64,000 bases of DNA from Desulfobacteraceae bacterium (GTDB taxonomy: Bacteria > Desulfobacterota > Desulfobacteria > Desulfobacterales > Desulfobacteraceae), in the NCBI GenBank assembly GCA_016744295.1, contig JADGEQ010000006.1, positions 62,001 through 126,000 of the forward strand. The letters run 5' to 3'. A program made the position numbers and the translations under genes. Within the stretch, counting starts at the first letter, position 1. The number at the start of each line of letters is the position of its first letter. Below, in pieces: positions 7,920 to 17,341 of this stretch. The notes under the pieces were generated by a model, which saw only the letters and a program-made list of their open reading frames with translations, was not told where the DNA came from and did not search any database.

Positions 7920-9707
7920 CTAGGCTTCCGGCTGATTTTCCGGCTGATGTTCTGGTTCATCCTTGAGTTTTCGGTACAGGGTTCTCAGGCTGATACCCAG
8001 CTCTCTGGCGGTTTGGTTTTTCCCCTGGACATCATGGCCGTTGCGGTCCAGGCAGGAAAGAATGGCCCCCATTTGGGCTGTTTTGGTTGTTGACCGGATA
8101 TTGGGGTGTGATGTTATGACTGGCAACTCCGTGGGGGTGTTTTTCCTGTTAAAAAAATGTTGCGGCAGGCTTTCAAGGGTGATGGTATCGCTGTCTTCCA
8201 TGTTGACACTATATTCAATAATGTTCTGGAGTTCCCTGATATTGCCGGGCCAGTCATGGGTCTGGAAGGCTGCCATCACCGGGGGTGAAAATCTGAGAAT
8301 CTTTTTGTCTGCGTTTTGATTGGATTCTTTAAGAAAGGCTGTGATCAAGATTTTTATATCCTCTTTTCGGTTCGCCAGGGGGGGCAGTTCCATGGGGATG
8401 ACATTGAGGCGGTAAAAAAGATCCGCCCTGAATTTATGATTCTTTACCAGGGTATACAGGTCTTGGTTTGTGGCGGCAATGACCCGGACATCAATGGGGG
8501 TGACCGTTATGCTGCCCACTCGCTGGAGGGCATAGTCCTGTAATACATTCAGCAGTTTTACCTGCATGTGCAGCGGCATTTCTCCAATTTCATCCAAAAA
8601 CAAAGTCCCTCCTCTGGCCAGTTCGAACCGGCCAGGTTTGCCTCCTTTTTTTGCACCGGTAAATGCCCCCTCCTCATAACCGAATAATTCAGATTCAAAC
8701 AAGGTTTCCGGTATGCTGGCACAATTGACCGACACAAAGGGGCCTTTGGATCTGGAACTGGTATGGTGGATGGCTTTGGCCAGTAGGCCTTTGCCCGTGC
8801 CCGTCTCTCCGGTGATCAAAATAGTGGATCTGGATCGGGCAAGACGGGTGGTCATCTCCTTGATTCGTTTGATGCCAGGGCTGTTTCCCAGTATGGCGGC
8901 AAGTGAAAGAGTGTTGCCGGAAAATTCACCGGGCTTGGGTGACGCCTCACAAATGGTTTGTTTGTGTCGGATACTCAGAACAGCCCCGGTGAATTCCCCG
9001 TTTGAAAAAATTGGCCGGGCAGAAACAAAGGCTTGCCTGTCTCCGATCATCACCCGGGTTTCTTTCAGGTGGTTGGCGTCAAGAATTTTGTCCACAACCG
9101 GTTCCGGCAGGATGTGAAATGCTGACCGGGTATAGAGATCGCAGAAGGAAAATAGTTTTACGGCCAGGGGGTTGCACCGGGTGACGGCTCCTTTGGGATC
9201 AATGGTCACCATGCTATCGCAGGAGAGATCCATGGTGTTTTTGAGAATTTGTTCGGTTTCATCAAGTGTGTGGGTTCGGTTTTTATGGGACACAAGCTCT
9301 GCAATCCAGTCCGAGAATATATTCAGGGCGTCTACGAAGGCTGGGGTTTCCCGGGTGATACGTTCGTGCCCTTCCCGGGAAAATGAGGTAAAGGTCATCA
9401 CACCCAGGGGAGTGGTGTCAATGCGGATGCTTCTGAGAATTTCGATTTTGGCCGGGCAGTTGCCGATGAAGCGGCACCCGGCACAGGCAGCCATGTGGCC
9501 GGGTTTGTTGACCATAACATTGCCGTGGGCCACCACATCCTCTATGGACGGGGCATGGACTGTTTTGCCCTTTTGCTGAAGATAGTCGTCTGTACAGGCC
9601 ACAAGTCGACTTTGAAGATCAAAGATTGCCACATCAATTTTAAGGGCGCCTTTGATGATGCGGGTAATTCGTTCCAGATCCGGTTTGCAAGAAATTATTT
9701 CAATCAT
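7920..9707 (-). CDS. sigma-54-dependent transcriptional activator with cysteine-cluster sensor
   Basis: A 595-residue enhancer-binding protein. The N-terminal 145 residues are a sensor region with a CxxCx5C cluster (C75, C78, C84, in [11 protein letters not shown]) that could hold an Fe-S cluster or metal. A PAS-like part follows ([20 protein letters not shown]). The AAA+ domain has Walker A GETGTGKG, the sigma-54 contact loop GAFTGA and Walker B LFLDEIGE. The C-terminal Fis-type HTH is at [20 protein letters not shown]. It is divergent from gcvPA, with a -24/-12-like site between, so it probably controls that operon, perhaps in response to redox state or a ligand of the PAS domain. Confidence 0.92.
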   Translation of the reverse strand: MIEIISCKPDLERITRIIKGALKIDVAIFDLQSRLVACTDDYLQQKGKTVHAPSIEDVVAHGNVMVNKPGHMAACAGCRFIGNCPAKIEILRSIRIDTTPLGVMTFTSFSREGHERITRETPAFVDALNIFSDWIAELVSHKNRTHTLDETEQILKNTMDLSCDSMVTIDPKGAVTRCNPLAVKLFSFCDLYTRSAFHILPEPVVDKILDANHLKETRVMIGDRQAFVSARPIFSNGEFTGAVLSIRHKQTICEASPKPGEFSGNTLSLAAILGNSPGIKRIKEMTTRLARSRSTILITGETGTGKGLLAKAIHHTSSRSKGPFVSVNCASIPETLFESELFGYEEGAFTGAKKGGKPGRFELARGGTLFLDEIGEMPLHMQVKLLNVLQDYALQRVGSITVTPIDVRVIAATNQDLYTLVKNHKFRADLFYRLNVIPMELPPLANRKEDIKILITAFLKESNQNADKKILRFSPPVMAAFQTHDWPGNIRELQNIIEYSVNMEDSDTITLESLPQHFFNRKNTPTELPVITSHPNIRSTTKTAQMGAILSCLDRNGHDVQGKNQTARELGISLRTLYRKLKDEPEHQPENQPEA

Positions 9708-9963
9708 ACTTTTTCCTTATCTTGTGTGTCTGTTCGGCCAAGCTGTTTGTCCATTTTCGGGGTTGGCAAAATGTACCCTACGCTTTTTTTGGGGTACTGA
9801 CAATGATTTTGTCAACAGCAGGGATCTAACTGACAAAAATGACAAATTTATCTCTTTTATTTTCCATGGCGGGATGATCTCATGGAGAGATTAAAAAAAT
9901 ATCATGGCTATATTCCCTTTAAAAACAGATTGATATAAGTTTATGCCAATGGATTTTTGGTGT

Positions 9964-9979
9964 GGGTACGGAATGTGCT
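9964..9979 (+). promoter_or_regulatory. candidate sigma-54 (-24/-12) promoter of the gcvPA operon
   Basis: GG at 9965-9966 and GC at 9977-9978 are separated by exactly 10 bases, within GGGTACGGAATGTGCT, which keeps the ACG after the GG and the T before the GC of the consensus. It lies about 70 bp upstream of the start at 10046 and next to a divergent sigma-54 activator. The T normally before GG is a G here. The rest of 9708-10045 is AT-rich and shows no gene or known riboswitch. Confidence 0.5.
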
Positions 9980-10045
9980 GTAAATAAAATCACAACTGAT
10001 ACCTGACAAAAGAAAATATCACTAATTAAGAAGAAGGAGAGATCC

Positions 10046-11446
10046 ATGGCAATTAGCGGTTTTAAAAACCATCCCTATATCCCCAATTCAGTTCCTGAAA
10101 TCCAGGAGCAGATGCTGGCAGAGTTGGGATTATCCAGTCTGGAAGAGCTGCACGAAGAAATTCCTGCCTCCCTGAAGTTAACCCAAAACTTGAACCTGCC
10201 CCAACCCATGGGGTCGGAGTTTGAGTTGAAAAAGCATGTAAAGAAACTTCTGGACAAAAACATCCATTGCGACACCCATCTTAATTTTCTGGGGGCAGGC
10301 TGCTGGCAGCATTATGTGCCGGCCGTTTGTGATGAAATCAACTCCAGGGGAGAATTTCTGACCGCCTATGGCGGTGAAATGTACAATGATTTTGGCAGGT
10401 TTCAGTCCCTGTTTGAATATCAAAGCATGGTGGGAGAATTGGTTGACATGGAAGTGGTCAATGTTCCTACTATGGATTGGTGCCAGGCTGCTGCCACCTC
10501 CATCCGCATGGCCTCCCGGATGACAAACCGGAAAGAGGTTCTGGTTACCGACCTCATGGATCCGGAAAAATTTCTGGTTTTGAAAAATTATTGCGGTCCG
10601 GATATAACCCTTGTCCGTGTGGGTCATGACCCGGTTACGGGCCAGCTTGACCTTGCAGATCTTGAATCCAAGCTGTCCGGAAAAATCGCAGCTGTGTATT
10701 TTGAAAATCCTTCATTCCTCGGGTTTATCCAGCTCCATGGTCAGTCTATTTCAGATCTGGCCCATGGGGTGGGTGCGGAAAGTATTGTGGGGGTGGATCC
10801 AAGTTCCCTCGGGGTTTTGACCCCCCCTGCCCAATACGGGGCAGACATTATCTGCGGTGAACTCCAGCCTTTGGGTATGCACATGAATTATGGCGGCGGA
10901 CAGGCCGGCTTCATGGCCACCCGGGACGAGGAGCGGTATGTTATGGAATTTCCCTCCCGTCTGTTTGGAATTGTTCCCACCAATAAAAAAGGGGAATACG
11001 GGTTTGATGATGTGGCCTATGACAGAACCTCCTTTGGCAACCACCGGGAGCACGGCAAGGAATATGTGGGGACCCAGTCCGCCCTGTGGGGTATCACCGC
11101 AGGGGTCTATCTGGCGAGCATGGGGCCCCAGGGGATGGCAGATCTCGGTCAAACCATTCTTCAAAAATCCCAGTATGCCATTGAACGACTGAACACCCTG
11201 AAGAATGTTGTCGGCTCCAGATTTAAATCAATCGGATTTAAAGAATTTGTGGTGGATTTCACCGGCACCGGTAAAAGTGTGGCAGATATCAATGAGGCCC
11301 TTTTATCCCGGGGTATTTTCGGGGGCAAGGATTTGTCAATGGATTTTCCGGAACTGGGGCAGTCAGCACTTTATTGTGTCACTGAGATTCATTCCCAGGA
11401 GGATATTGATTACCTTGTCTCGGCCCTTGCCGAAATTACAGGCTGA
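10046..11446 (+). CDS. gcvPA: divergent glycine dehydrogenase subunit 1 homologue (GcvPA-like)
   Basis: A 466-residue protein of the split P-protein family, whose canonical members decarboxylate glycine with PLP and pass the aminomethyl group to lipoyl-H-protein. YIPNSVPEIQEQML, FLGAGCWQHYVPAV and SLFEYQSMVGEL mark the family. The usual TPYQPE-type motif is replaced by YGGEMYNDFGRFQ (residues 108-120), and the C-terminal NICTNQAL-type segment by EYVGTQSALWGI. The start follows GAAGGAGAG. It overlaps no gene and is 26 bp from gcvPB. No gcvT or gcvH is present nearby, so the substrate may not be glycine. The symbol denotes family only. Confidence 0.8.
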   Translation: MAISGFKNHPYIPNSVPEIQEQMLAELGLSSLEELHEEIPASLKLTQNLNLPQPMGSEFELKKHVKKLLDKNIHCDTHLNFLGAGCWQHYVPAVCDEINSRGEFLTAYGGEMYNDFGRFQSLFEYQSMVGELVDMEVVNVPTMDWCQAAATSIRMASRMTNRKEVLVTDLMDPEKFLVLKNYCGPDITLVRVGHDPVTGQLDLADLESKLSGKIAAVYFENPSFLGFIQLHGQSISDLAHGVGAESIVGVDPSSLGVLTPPAQYGADIICGELQPLGMHMNYGGGQAGFMATRDEERYVMEFPSRLFGIVPTNKKGEYGFDDVAYDRTSFGNHREHGKEYVGTQSALWGITAGVYLASMGPQGMADLGQTILQKSQYAIERLNTLKNVVGSRFKSIGFKEFVVDFTGTGKSVADINEALLSRGIFGGKDLSMDFPELGQSALYCVTEIHSQEDIDYLVSALAEITG

Positions 11447-11472
11447 TTTTAGGATACGCAAAGGAGACACAA

Positions 11473-13050
11473 ATGGAACGAATTGATAGAAGCGCAAAGG
11501 TCAGAGAAAATTTTCACCAGGCCAAATGGGACGAGCCCATTATTTTTGAACTGAGCAACAAAGGGGAGCGGGGCATCCAGGTTCCCCGAGCCGAAAGTGG
11601 GGTACAAGAACTTGTGGGGGATGGAATCGCAGGGCTGCCCATTCATATGCGGCGGGCTGTCCTTCCAGCCCTTCCTGAAATATCCCAGCCCCGGGTGTTG
11701 CGCCATTATACCCGTCTGTCCCAGGAAACCCTGGGTGCGGATGTCAACATTGAAATTGGCCAGGGCACCTGTACGGTTAAGTATAGTCCCAAAATAAACG
11801 AAGTGCTGGCAAGACTGCCCCAGATTACGGAACTGCATCCCTTTCAGCCCACCCAGACCGTCCAGGGTATTTTGGAGATATTTTACCGGACCGAAGGCAT
11901 GTTAAAGGAGATCTCCGGGCTTGACCGGTTTACCTTCCAGCCCGGAGGCGGGAGCCAGGGGATTTTTGCCATGGCATCCATGGTCTATAAATATTTTGAA
12001 GAAAAGGGCGAAGAAGCGGTTAGAGATGAGATCATCACCACCGTTTATTCCCATCCTTCCGATGCTGCTGCCCCGGCGGTCAAGGGATATAAGATTATTT
12101 ATATTCCGCCGAATAAAGATGGATATCCGGATTTTGAGGCCTTTAAAGTGGCAGTGGGCAAAAGAACCGCCGGTTTTTTTGTGGCCAACCCGGAGGACAC
12201 AGGGGTTTACAATCCCAGGGTAATGGAATTCACCCAACTGGTCCATGAAAACGGCGGGCTTTGCGGTTATGACCAGGCCAATGCCAACGGTCTTCTTGGG
12301 GTTACCCGTGCCCGAGAAGCCGGGTTTGACATGTGCTTTTTTAATTTGCACAAAACTTTTTCCACCCCCCATGGCTGCGGCGGTCCTGCCTGTGGTGTTA
12401 CCGGGGTGACCAAAGAATTGGAACCCTATCTGCCCGGGCCTTTGATTGTGAAACAAGAGGACAACAGGTTTGAATTTGATGCCTCTTTTCTTAAAGATCC
12501 ACGGTCCGTGGGCAAAATACGCTCATTTTACGGCGTGGCTCCGGTGGTTCTCAAGGCCTATACCTGGATTATGAGCCTGGGAGCACAAGGTCTTTATGAA
12601 GTGGCCAAGGTGGCGGTTCTCAATAACAATTATTTGTATAAAAAACTCATGGAAATTTCCTGTGTGGATGCGCCCTACATACGGGGTAAACAGCGGATTG
12701 AACAGGTTCGGTACACCATTGAAAAGATGACAAAGGACACCGGGATCACCTCCGGGGATATCCAGCGCAGGATGATGGATTTCGGGCTTCATTATTGGAC
12801 CAGTCACCATCCCTACCACATTCCAGAGCCCATGACCCTGGAACCCACTGAAACCCCCTCCAGGGATGATTTGGATGAGTATATCAATACCTTGAAACAT
12901 GTATTCCAGGAAGCCTACGATAACCCTGAAATCATACGATCCGCTCCCCACAGCTCTGTCTGCCACCAGGTGGACGGTTCGCCTTCGGAGGATCCTGATC
13001 AATGGGCCATTACCTGGCGCAGTTATCTGAAAAAGACAGCTGAGAAATAG
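11473..13050 (+). CDS. gcvPB: divergent glycine dehydrogenase subunit 2 homologue (GcvPB-like)
   Basis: A 525-residue PLP-dependent partner of the preceding protein. The PLP lysine is K294 in NLHKTFSTPHG, and GTCTVKYSPKIN (residues 98-109) matches the canonical GSCTMKYNPKIN. Other conserved stretches are changed: QPAAGAHGE is QPGGGSQGI (156-164) and the SAHGTNPASA stretch is SHPSDAAAPA (193-202). These lie around the cofactor and substrate in known P-proteins, so a different amino acid substrate is likely. AAAGGAG precedes the ATG. The C-terminal half follows the family normally. Confidence 0.82.
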   Translation: MERIDRSAKVRENFHQAKWDEPIIFELSNKGERGIQVPRAESGVQELVGDGIAGLPIHMRRAVLPALPEISQPRVLRHYTRLSQETLGADVNIEIGQGTCTVKYSPKINEVLARLPQITELHPFQPTQTVQGILEIFYRTEGMLKEISGLDRFTFQPGGGSQGIFAMASMVYKYFEEKGEEAVRDEIITTVYSHPSDAAAPAVKGYKIIYIPPNKDGYPDFEAFKVAVGKRTAGFFVANPEDTGVYNPRVMEFTQLVHENGGLCGYDQANANGLLGVTRAREAGFDMCFFNLHKTFSTPHGCGGPACGVTGVTKELEPYLPGPLIVKQEDNRFEFDASFLKDPRSVGKIRSFYGVAPVVLKAYTWIMSLGAQGLYEVAKVAVLNNNYLYKKLMEISCVDAPYIRGKQRIEQVRYTIEKMTKDTGITSGDIQRRMMDFGLHYWTSHHPYHIPEPMTLEPTETPSRDDLDEYINTLKHVFQEAYDNPEIIRSAPHSSVCHQVDGSPSEDPDQWAITWRSYLKKTAEK

Positions 13051-13061
13051 AGGATGATTCT

Positions 13062-14207
13062 TTGAAACGATTGGGATTTATCATCAACCCCATTGCAGGC
13101 CTTGGCGGCCGGGTAGGGCTTAAGGGCACCGATGGCATGGCTGAAACAGCCATTGCCCTGGGTGCCCTTCCCCTGGCTCCCCAGAAAGCGGCCCGGGCCC
13201 TGTTATCACTTGGGCAAAATTATTCGGGTGAAAACAGTTTGGGTGAAAATTGTTTGGCAAAAGAGGAGGTGCTTGTTCTGACACCCCCCGGTGCAATGGG
13301 GGAAGATATTGTCCGGGCAGCAGGGTTTTCTTGCCAGGTGGTGAACCTGCCCCTGGCAGAGAAAACATCCGGTACAGATACCATTGAGGCGGCCAAAAAA
13401 ATCCGGGCCCTTGGTGCGGATATTCTCCTCTTTGCGGGGGGGGACGGCACGGCCCGGGATATTTGTGCCGCTCTGGGGGAAAGCCTGCCTGTGATCGGGG
13501 TTCCAGCCGGTGTCAAGATCCATTCTCCGGTTTTTGCAAGGAGTCCGGAGTCCGCCGGGGAGCTGGCCCGATTGTTTCTGGACAAAAAACTAAGCCAGGT
13601 TTGTGAACGGGAGGTGTTGGATATTGATGAGGATGCCTATCGGAAAGGCCGGGTCAGCACGCGGTTGTACGGGTATCTTCAGGTGCCGGACCAGAAAGAC
13701 CGTATGCAGAACCGCAAAGCCGGCACCCCTTTAAGCCAGAAGGCTGCCCAGAACCTGATAGCCCTGGATATGATTGACGCCATGGAAAAGGATGTTTTTT
13801 ATCTGGTGGGTCCCGGGTCCACCACAAGGCCGATTCTGTCTAACCTGAACCTTACCCACAGCCTTTTGGGGGTGGATGTGGTTCAAAACAGGCGGCTTGT
13901 CAAAAAAGATGCCTCGGAAAAGGAACTCCTTGAAATCATAAAAGATCGTTCCTTTAAGATTATCATCACCCCCATTGGCGGTCAGGGCTATTTGTTTGGC
14001 CGGGGAAATCACCAGATCAGTCCTGCAATTATCCAGAGGGCCGGCAGGGAAAATATCTGGGTGGGGGCCACCCTTGAAAAAATCGGCAGTTTTCAGGGGG
14101 AACCGTTTTTAGTGGATACCGGTGACAAAGAAACGGATCGGATGCTGGCTGGTTATATCCGGGTCATTACAGGGTATCGTCAGGAAATGATCTATCCGAT
14201 TGCATAA
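13062..14207 (+). CDS. ATP-NAD kinase family protein (COG3199)
   Basis: A 381-residue cytosolic protein of the NAD-kinase-like family. GFIINPIAGLGGRVGLKGTD opens it, FAGGDGTARDI carries the GGDG nucleotide-binding motif, and VGPGSTTRPI and GGQGYLFGRGNHQISP are typical of COG3199. The start is a TTG with AGAGGA 7 bp upstream, 11 bp after the gcvPB stop. Members often sit with acetoin or amino-acid catabolic genes; the true phosphate acceptor is not settled from sequence. Residues 50-64 are a pentapeptide repeat. Its place between the P-protein pair and the transporter suggests a pathway-specific cofactor or substrate kinase. Confidence 0.83.
   Translation: MKRLGFIINPIAGLGGRVGLKGTDGMAETAIALGALPLAPQKAARALLSLGQNYSGENSLGENCLAKEEVLVLTPPGAMGEDIVRAAGFSCQVVNLPLAEKTSGTDTIEAAKKIRALGADILLFAGGDGTARDICAALGESLPVIGVPAGVKIHSPVFARSPESAGELARLFLDKKLSQVCEREVLDIDEDAYRKGRVSTRLYGYLQVPDQKDRMQNRKAGTPLSQKAAQNLIALDMIDAMEKDVFYLVGPGSTTRPILSNLNLTHSLLGVDVVQNRRLVKKDASEKELLEIIKDRSFKIIITPIGGQGYLFGRGNHQISPAIIQRAGRENIWVGATLEKIGSFQGEPFLVDTGDKETDRMLAGYIRVITGYRQEMIYPIA
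13209..13253 (+). repeat. three 15-bp in-frame repeats in the NAD-kinase-like gene
   Basis: The units CTTGGGCAAAATTAT, TCGGGTGAAAACAGT and TTGGGTGAAAATTGT encode LGQNY, SGENS and LGENC at residues 50-64. They separate two conserved parts of the N-terminal domain. The last two units differ at only three positions. Confidence 0.75.
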
Positions 14208-14367
14208 GATTTGCGTGGGATCATCCGTGCAAAAAAAATATAAACAAAGAGCAACATAACGGGTCATAAAGTGCGTTCAGTATATTTTATTAACCTGCCG
14301 GATACCAGTGGTGCGTTTGCTCCCGGGGAGTCGGTAAAACTTTAATTAATTATTTAAGGAGAAAAAA

Positions 14368-15357
14368 ATGAAAACGCTCAAATTATTCCTCATTGTTCTG
14401 GGGTGCCTTTTGTTTGCAGGAACCCAGGTTGTAAGTGCAAAAACCATAAAATGGCGGATGTCTTCTTGTTTGAATTCTGAAAATCTTTTTACCCTCCATG
14501 CCAAGGACTGGGCAAAAAGGGTGGGGGAAAAAACCGATAACCGCATCCAGATCACGGTATTTGATTCCGAGAAACTGGGATCTGAAAGAGAAACCCTGGA
14601 GCAGATGAAAATTCATGCCCTCCAGGCGGGAATACTTTCCAACTCTGCTTTGACCATGTTTGGCGGAACCCAGGCCATATATAACCTGCCCTATTTGTTT
14701 ACCAACCTGGATCAATGCGTGGCCTTTTCAAAATCCCCCGAGGCAGCCTTACTTTCCAAATTGTTTGAAGAAAAAGCCAATATTAAGATTATTGGTTTAT
14801 TTCCCGAGGGCTTTCGCCATATCATGAACGCCACAAAACCCATTAATACACCTGAAGATCTTGCAGGTATGAAGATCAGGGTAATGGAAAATCCTACCCA
14901 TATTGCCGCCATGAATGCCATGGGCGCTACCGGCACCCCCATCAGCTGGGGAGAAGTGGTTACCTCCATCCAGACCAAGGTTATTGACGGGTTTGAAAAC
15001 TCCATTCCCACCCTGGCATCGGTTAAAGCCTGGGAGTTCCAGAAATACCTGGCCCTGACCACCCATTTCTATGATGCTTCCTTTGTTGTCATGGGCATGG
15101 ACACCTGGAATTCTCTTTCCAAGGAGGACCAGGCGCTTGTGATGGAAGCAAGTGATGAAGCAACTTTGAATAGTATCGAAAAAATCAGGGAATACACAGC
15201 CAAAGATCTTGAGACCATCAAGGCCAATGGGGTTGCCGTAACCACACCCGATCTCGGGTTATTCCAGAAAAGAGTTGAACCGGTATACCAGGCTTTTTAC
15301 AAGGAATATCCCCAATTGAAACCTGTTGTTGAAAAGGCATTAAACCTACAAAAATAA
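14368..15357 (+). CDS. dctP: TRAP transporter substrate-binding protein DctP
   Basis: A 329-residue periplasmic binding protein with a signal peptide ending near VVSA (residue 24). GFRHIMNATKPINTPEDLAG and MKIRVMENPTHIAAMNAMG followed by TPISWGEVVTSIQTKVIDG are DctP family signatures; the arginine in KIRV normally binds the substrate carboxylate. It is followed by the two membrane subunits and preceded, after 160 bp, by the GcvP-like operon. Its ligand is therefore probably the compound used by those enzymes. AAGGAG lies 7 bp before the ATG. Confidence 0.93.
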   Translation: MKTLKLFLIVLGCLLFAGTQVVSAKTIKWRMSSCLNSENLFTLHAKDWAKRVGEKTDNRIQITVFDSEKLGSERETLEQMKIHALQAGILSNSALTMFGGTQAIYNLPYLFTNLDQCVAFSKSPEAALLSKLFEEKANIKIIGLFPEGFRHIMNATKPINTPEDLAGMKIRVMENPTHIAAMNAMGATGTPISWGEVVTSIQTKVIDGFENSIPTLASVKAWEFQKYLALTTHFYDASFVVMGMDTWNSLSKEDQALVMEASDEATLNSIEKIREYTAKDLETIKANGVAVTTPDLGLFQKRVEPVYQAFYKEYPQLKPVVEKALNLQK

Positions 15358-15364
15358 GATATTA

Positions 15365-15416
15365 CCATCCAGTCCGGGTTGATCAATTTTTGCCCGGACC
15401 GGATGGATAATTTTTT
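15365..15416 (+). terminator. stem-loop with T tract between dctP and dctQ
   Basis: CCATCCAGTCCGGG (15365-15378) pairs with CCCGGACCGGATGG (15393-15406) with one mismatch, followed by ATAATTTTTT. It has the form of an intrinsic terminator but lies inside the TRAP operon. It probably acts as a partial terminator or 3' protecting hairpin that keeps the binding protein more abundant than the membrane subunits. Confidence 0.75.
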
Positions 15417-15449
15417 AAACGGATACTTCCCATTTATTAAGGACGTAAG

Positions 15450-15950
15450 ATGCATTTGTTTTCAAGAATTATTGATGTTTTTGACCGGGTTTTCCAATAT
15501 ATCCTGATTTTTTTCATGGTGGAGATCACCCTTGTTATTTCCATGTCCGTTGTCAGTCGGTATTTTATGAACTCACCGGTTTACTGGGCCGAGGAGGTGA
15601 CACGATATTCCTTTGTCTGGGCCACCTTCATAGGGGCTGCTTGTGCCTATCGTCAAAAAGAGTTGGTTTCCATGTCCGTGGTGCTCAATGCCCTGTCCAA
15701 AATTAACCGGAAACGGGTTTCCCTGGTGTTGGAAATTATCGTTTCTGTCTTCCTTGTTGTGGCCATTTTTTTCGGAACCAGTATGGCTGTGGTGGTTAAA
15801 CCCCAATTGGCTGTTTCCACAAGAGTTTCCCTGGCCTGGCTCTATAGTGTGGTCCCCATAAGCTGCGGTTTTATGTTTCTGTGCTGCCTGGAAAATATTT
15901 ATACCCTTGTCCGCGATATGGTTCCGGCTAACAGGAGGGCTGTTTCATGA
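15450..15950 (+). CDS. dctQ: TRAP transporter small permease DctQ
   Basis: A 166-residue protein with four hydrophobic segments and the DctQ signature around SRYFMNSPVYWAEEVTRYSF, WATFIGAACAYRQKE and the final helix CGFMFLCCLENIY. It forms the small membrane subunit of the sodium-driven carrier with DctM. Its stop overlaps the dctM start (ATGA), so the two subunits are translationally coupled. Confidence 0.92.
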   Translation: MHLFSRIIDVFDRVFQYILIFFMVEITLVISMSVVSRYFMNSPVYWAEEVTRYSFVWATFIGAACAYRQKELVSMSVVLNALSKINRKRVSLVLEIIVSVFLVVAIFFGTSMAVVVKPQLAVSTRVSLAWLYSVVPISCGFMFLCCLENIYTLVRDMVPANRRAVS

Positions 15951-17221
15951 TTTATCTTGTTCTTATATTTTTTGTCCTCTGTCTTTTTTTTGGCATGCCC
16001 ATTGTGTTTGCACTGGGGGTGCCGGGTGCGCTTTATATTCTTTTGTCCGGGATTCCGGCCAATATGATTCCGGCCAAACTCATCGCCGGGGTAGATGTTT
16101 TTGTTCTCCTGGCCATCCCCATGTTTATCGTGGCGGGTAACCTTATGAATGAGGCGGGTATATCCAAACGTCTGGTCCGGTTTTCCATTGCCCTTGTGGG
16201 GGCCATGCCCGGCGGCCTTGCCATGGTGAATGTGGTGGCATCCATGTTCTTTTCCGGGGTAACAGGTGCGGCTTCTGCTGATACCGCCGCCATGGGGTCT
16301 ATTTTGATTCCGGCCATGAAAAAGCAGGGGTATGAAGATGGATTTACAGCAGCGATTACGGCGGTATCTTCCACCATCGGTCCCATCATTCCGCCCTCCA
16401 TCCTTTTTGTGGTCTATGGGTATATTGCCAATGTTTCAATTGCCCGGCTTTTTCTGGGCGGCATCGTCCCTGGGATTCTCATCGGGCTTTTTCTTCTGGT
16501 CACGGTTTATATTTTGGCCAAGAAAAATGGCTATCCTGCCGGGGCCCGCTTTTCCTTTGATCAGCTGTGGAAGGAGTTCAAATCTTCTTTTCTGGCCCTG
16601 CTGCTGCCCCTGATCATCTTTTTTGGTATCGGCATGGGGATTATGACCCCCACGGAAGTGTCCGGAATTGTTGTGGTGATTGCATTTGTGGTGGGTAAAT
16701 TTGTCTACCGGGAACTTAAATGGTCCAAAATTCCAAAGGTGCTGTTTGACAGCGCTGTGCTGTCCGGGGCAGTTGTCTTTATTGTGGCCACCAACAATAT
16801 TTTGCTCTATGCCGTCACCCTGGAGCAGATTGCCGACAAGATCGGTGCATTTTTATTTGCCGTCACCAACAGCAAGATTCTGATTTTGCTGATCCTGAAT
16901 GTTATGCTGCTGTTTCTCGGGGCAGTTGTGGACTGCCTGCCGCTGATGATCATGTTTATTCCCATTGTAAAACCCTTGTTTATCTCCCTTGGGATGGACC
17001 CGGTCCATGCCGGGGTCTTTATGGTTTTGAATATGACCATAGGGCTATCAACTCCGCCTGTGGGGACCAGTCTGTTTATTGCAGCCAGTATTACAAAGAC
17101 CGATATTCAGACAGCTAGCAGGGCCATGCTTCCTTTTTTGGCAGCCTGTATTCTGGTTCTGCTTCTGGTTACTTATTTCCCTGTGTTTACCCTGTGGATA
17201 CCCAATCTTGTTATGGGCTAA
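15947..17221 (+). CDS. dctM: TRAP transporter large permease DctM
   Basis: A 424-residue membrane protein with about 12 segments. VLLAIPMFIVAGNLMNEAGI, FSGVTGAASADTAAMGSILI, IGPIIPPSILFVVYG and TIGLSTPPVGTSLF are DctM hallmarks; the last holds residues close to the sodium and substrate site. With DctP and DctQ it imports an organic acid or similar anion using the sodium gradient. Confidence 0.94.
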   Translation: MIYLVLIFFVLCLFFGMPIVFALGVPGALYILLSGIPANMIPAKLIAGVDVFVLLAIPMFIVAGNLMNEAGISKRLVRFSIALVGAMPGGLAMVNVVASMFFSGVTGAASADTAAMGSILIPAMKKQGYEDGFTAAITAVSSTIGPIIPPSILFVVYGYIANVSIARLFLGGIVPGILIGLFLLVTVYILAKKNGYPAGARFSFDQLWKEFKSSFLALLLPLIIFFGIGMGIMTPTEVSGIVVVIAFVVGKFVYRELKWSKIPKVLFDSAVLSGAVVFIVATNNILLYAVTLEQIADKIGAFLFAVTNSKILILLILNVMLLFLGAVVDCLPLMIMFIPIVKPLFISLGMDPVHAGVFMVLNMTIGLSTPPVGTSLFIAASITKTDIQTASRAMLPFLAACILVLLLVTYFPVFTLWIPNLVMG

Positions 17222-17341
17222 CATTTGCCGCAGTAAGAGAGCACCCCTGGTGGAAACGGGAAGCCGGTATTGTTTTTTTTAAAAAATGATTGTCAATGAA
17301 ATTTGAAAAGATTCGAAAAAAAAAGTAAAAAGGAAATTATT

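Noticed and set aside
9708..10045. Glycine riboswitch before the gcvPA-like gene
   Set aside because: I looked for the paired aptamer motifs and found none; this also weakens the case for glycine as substrate.
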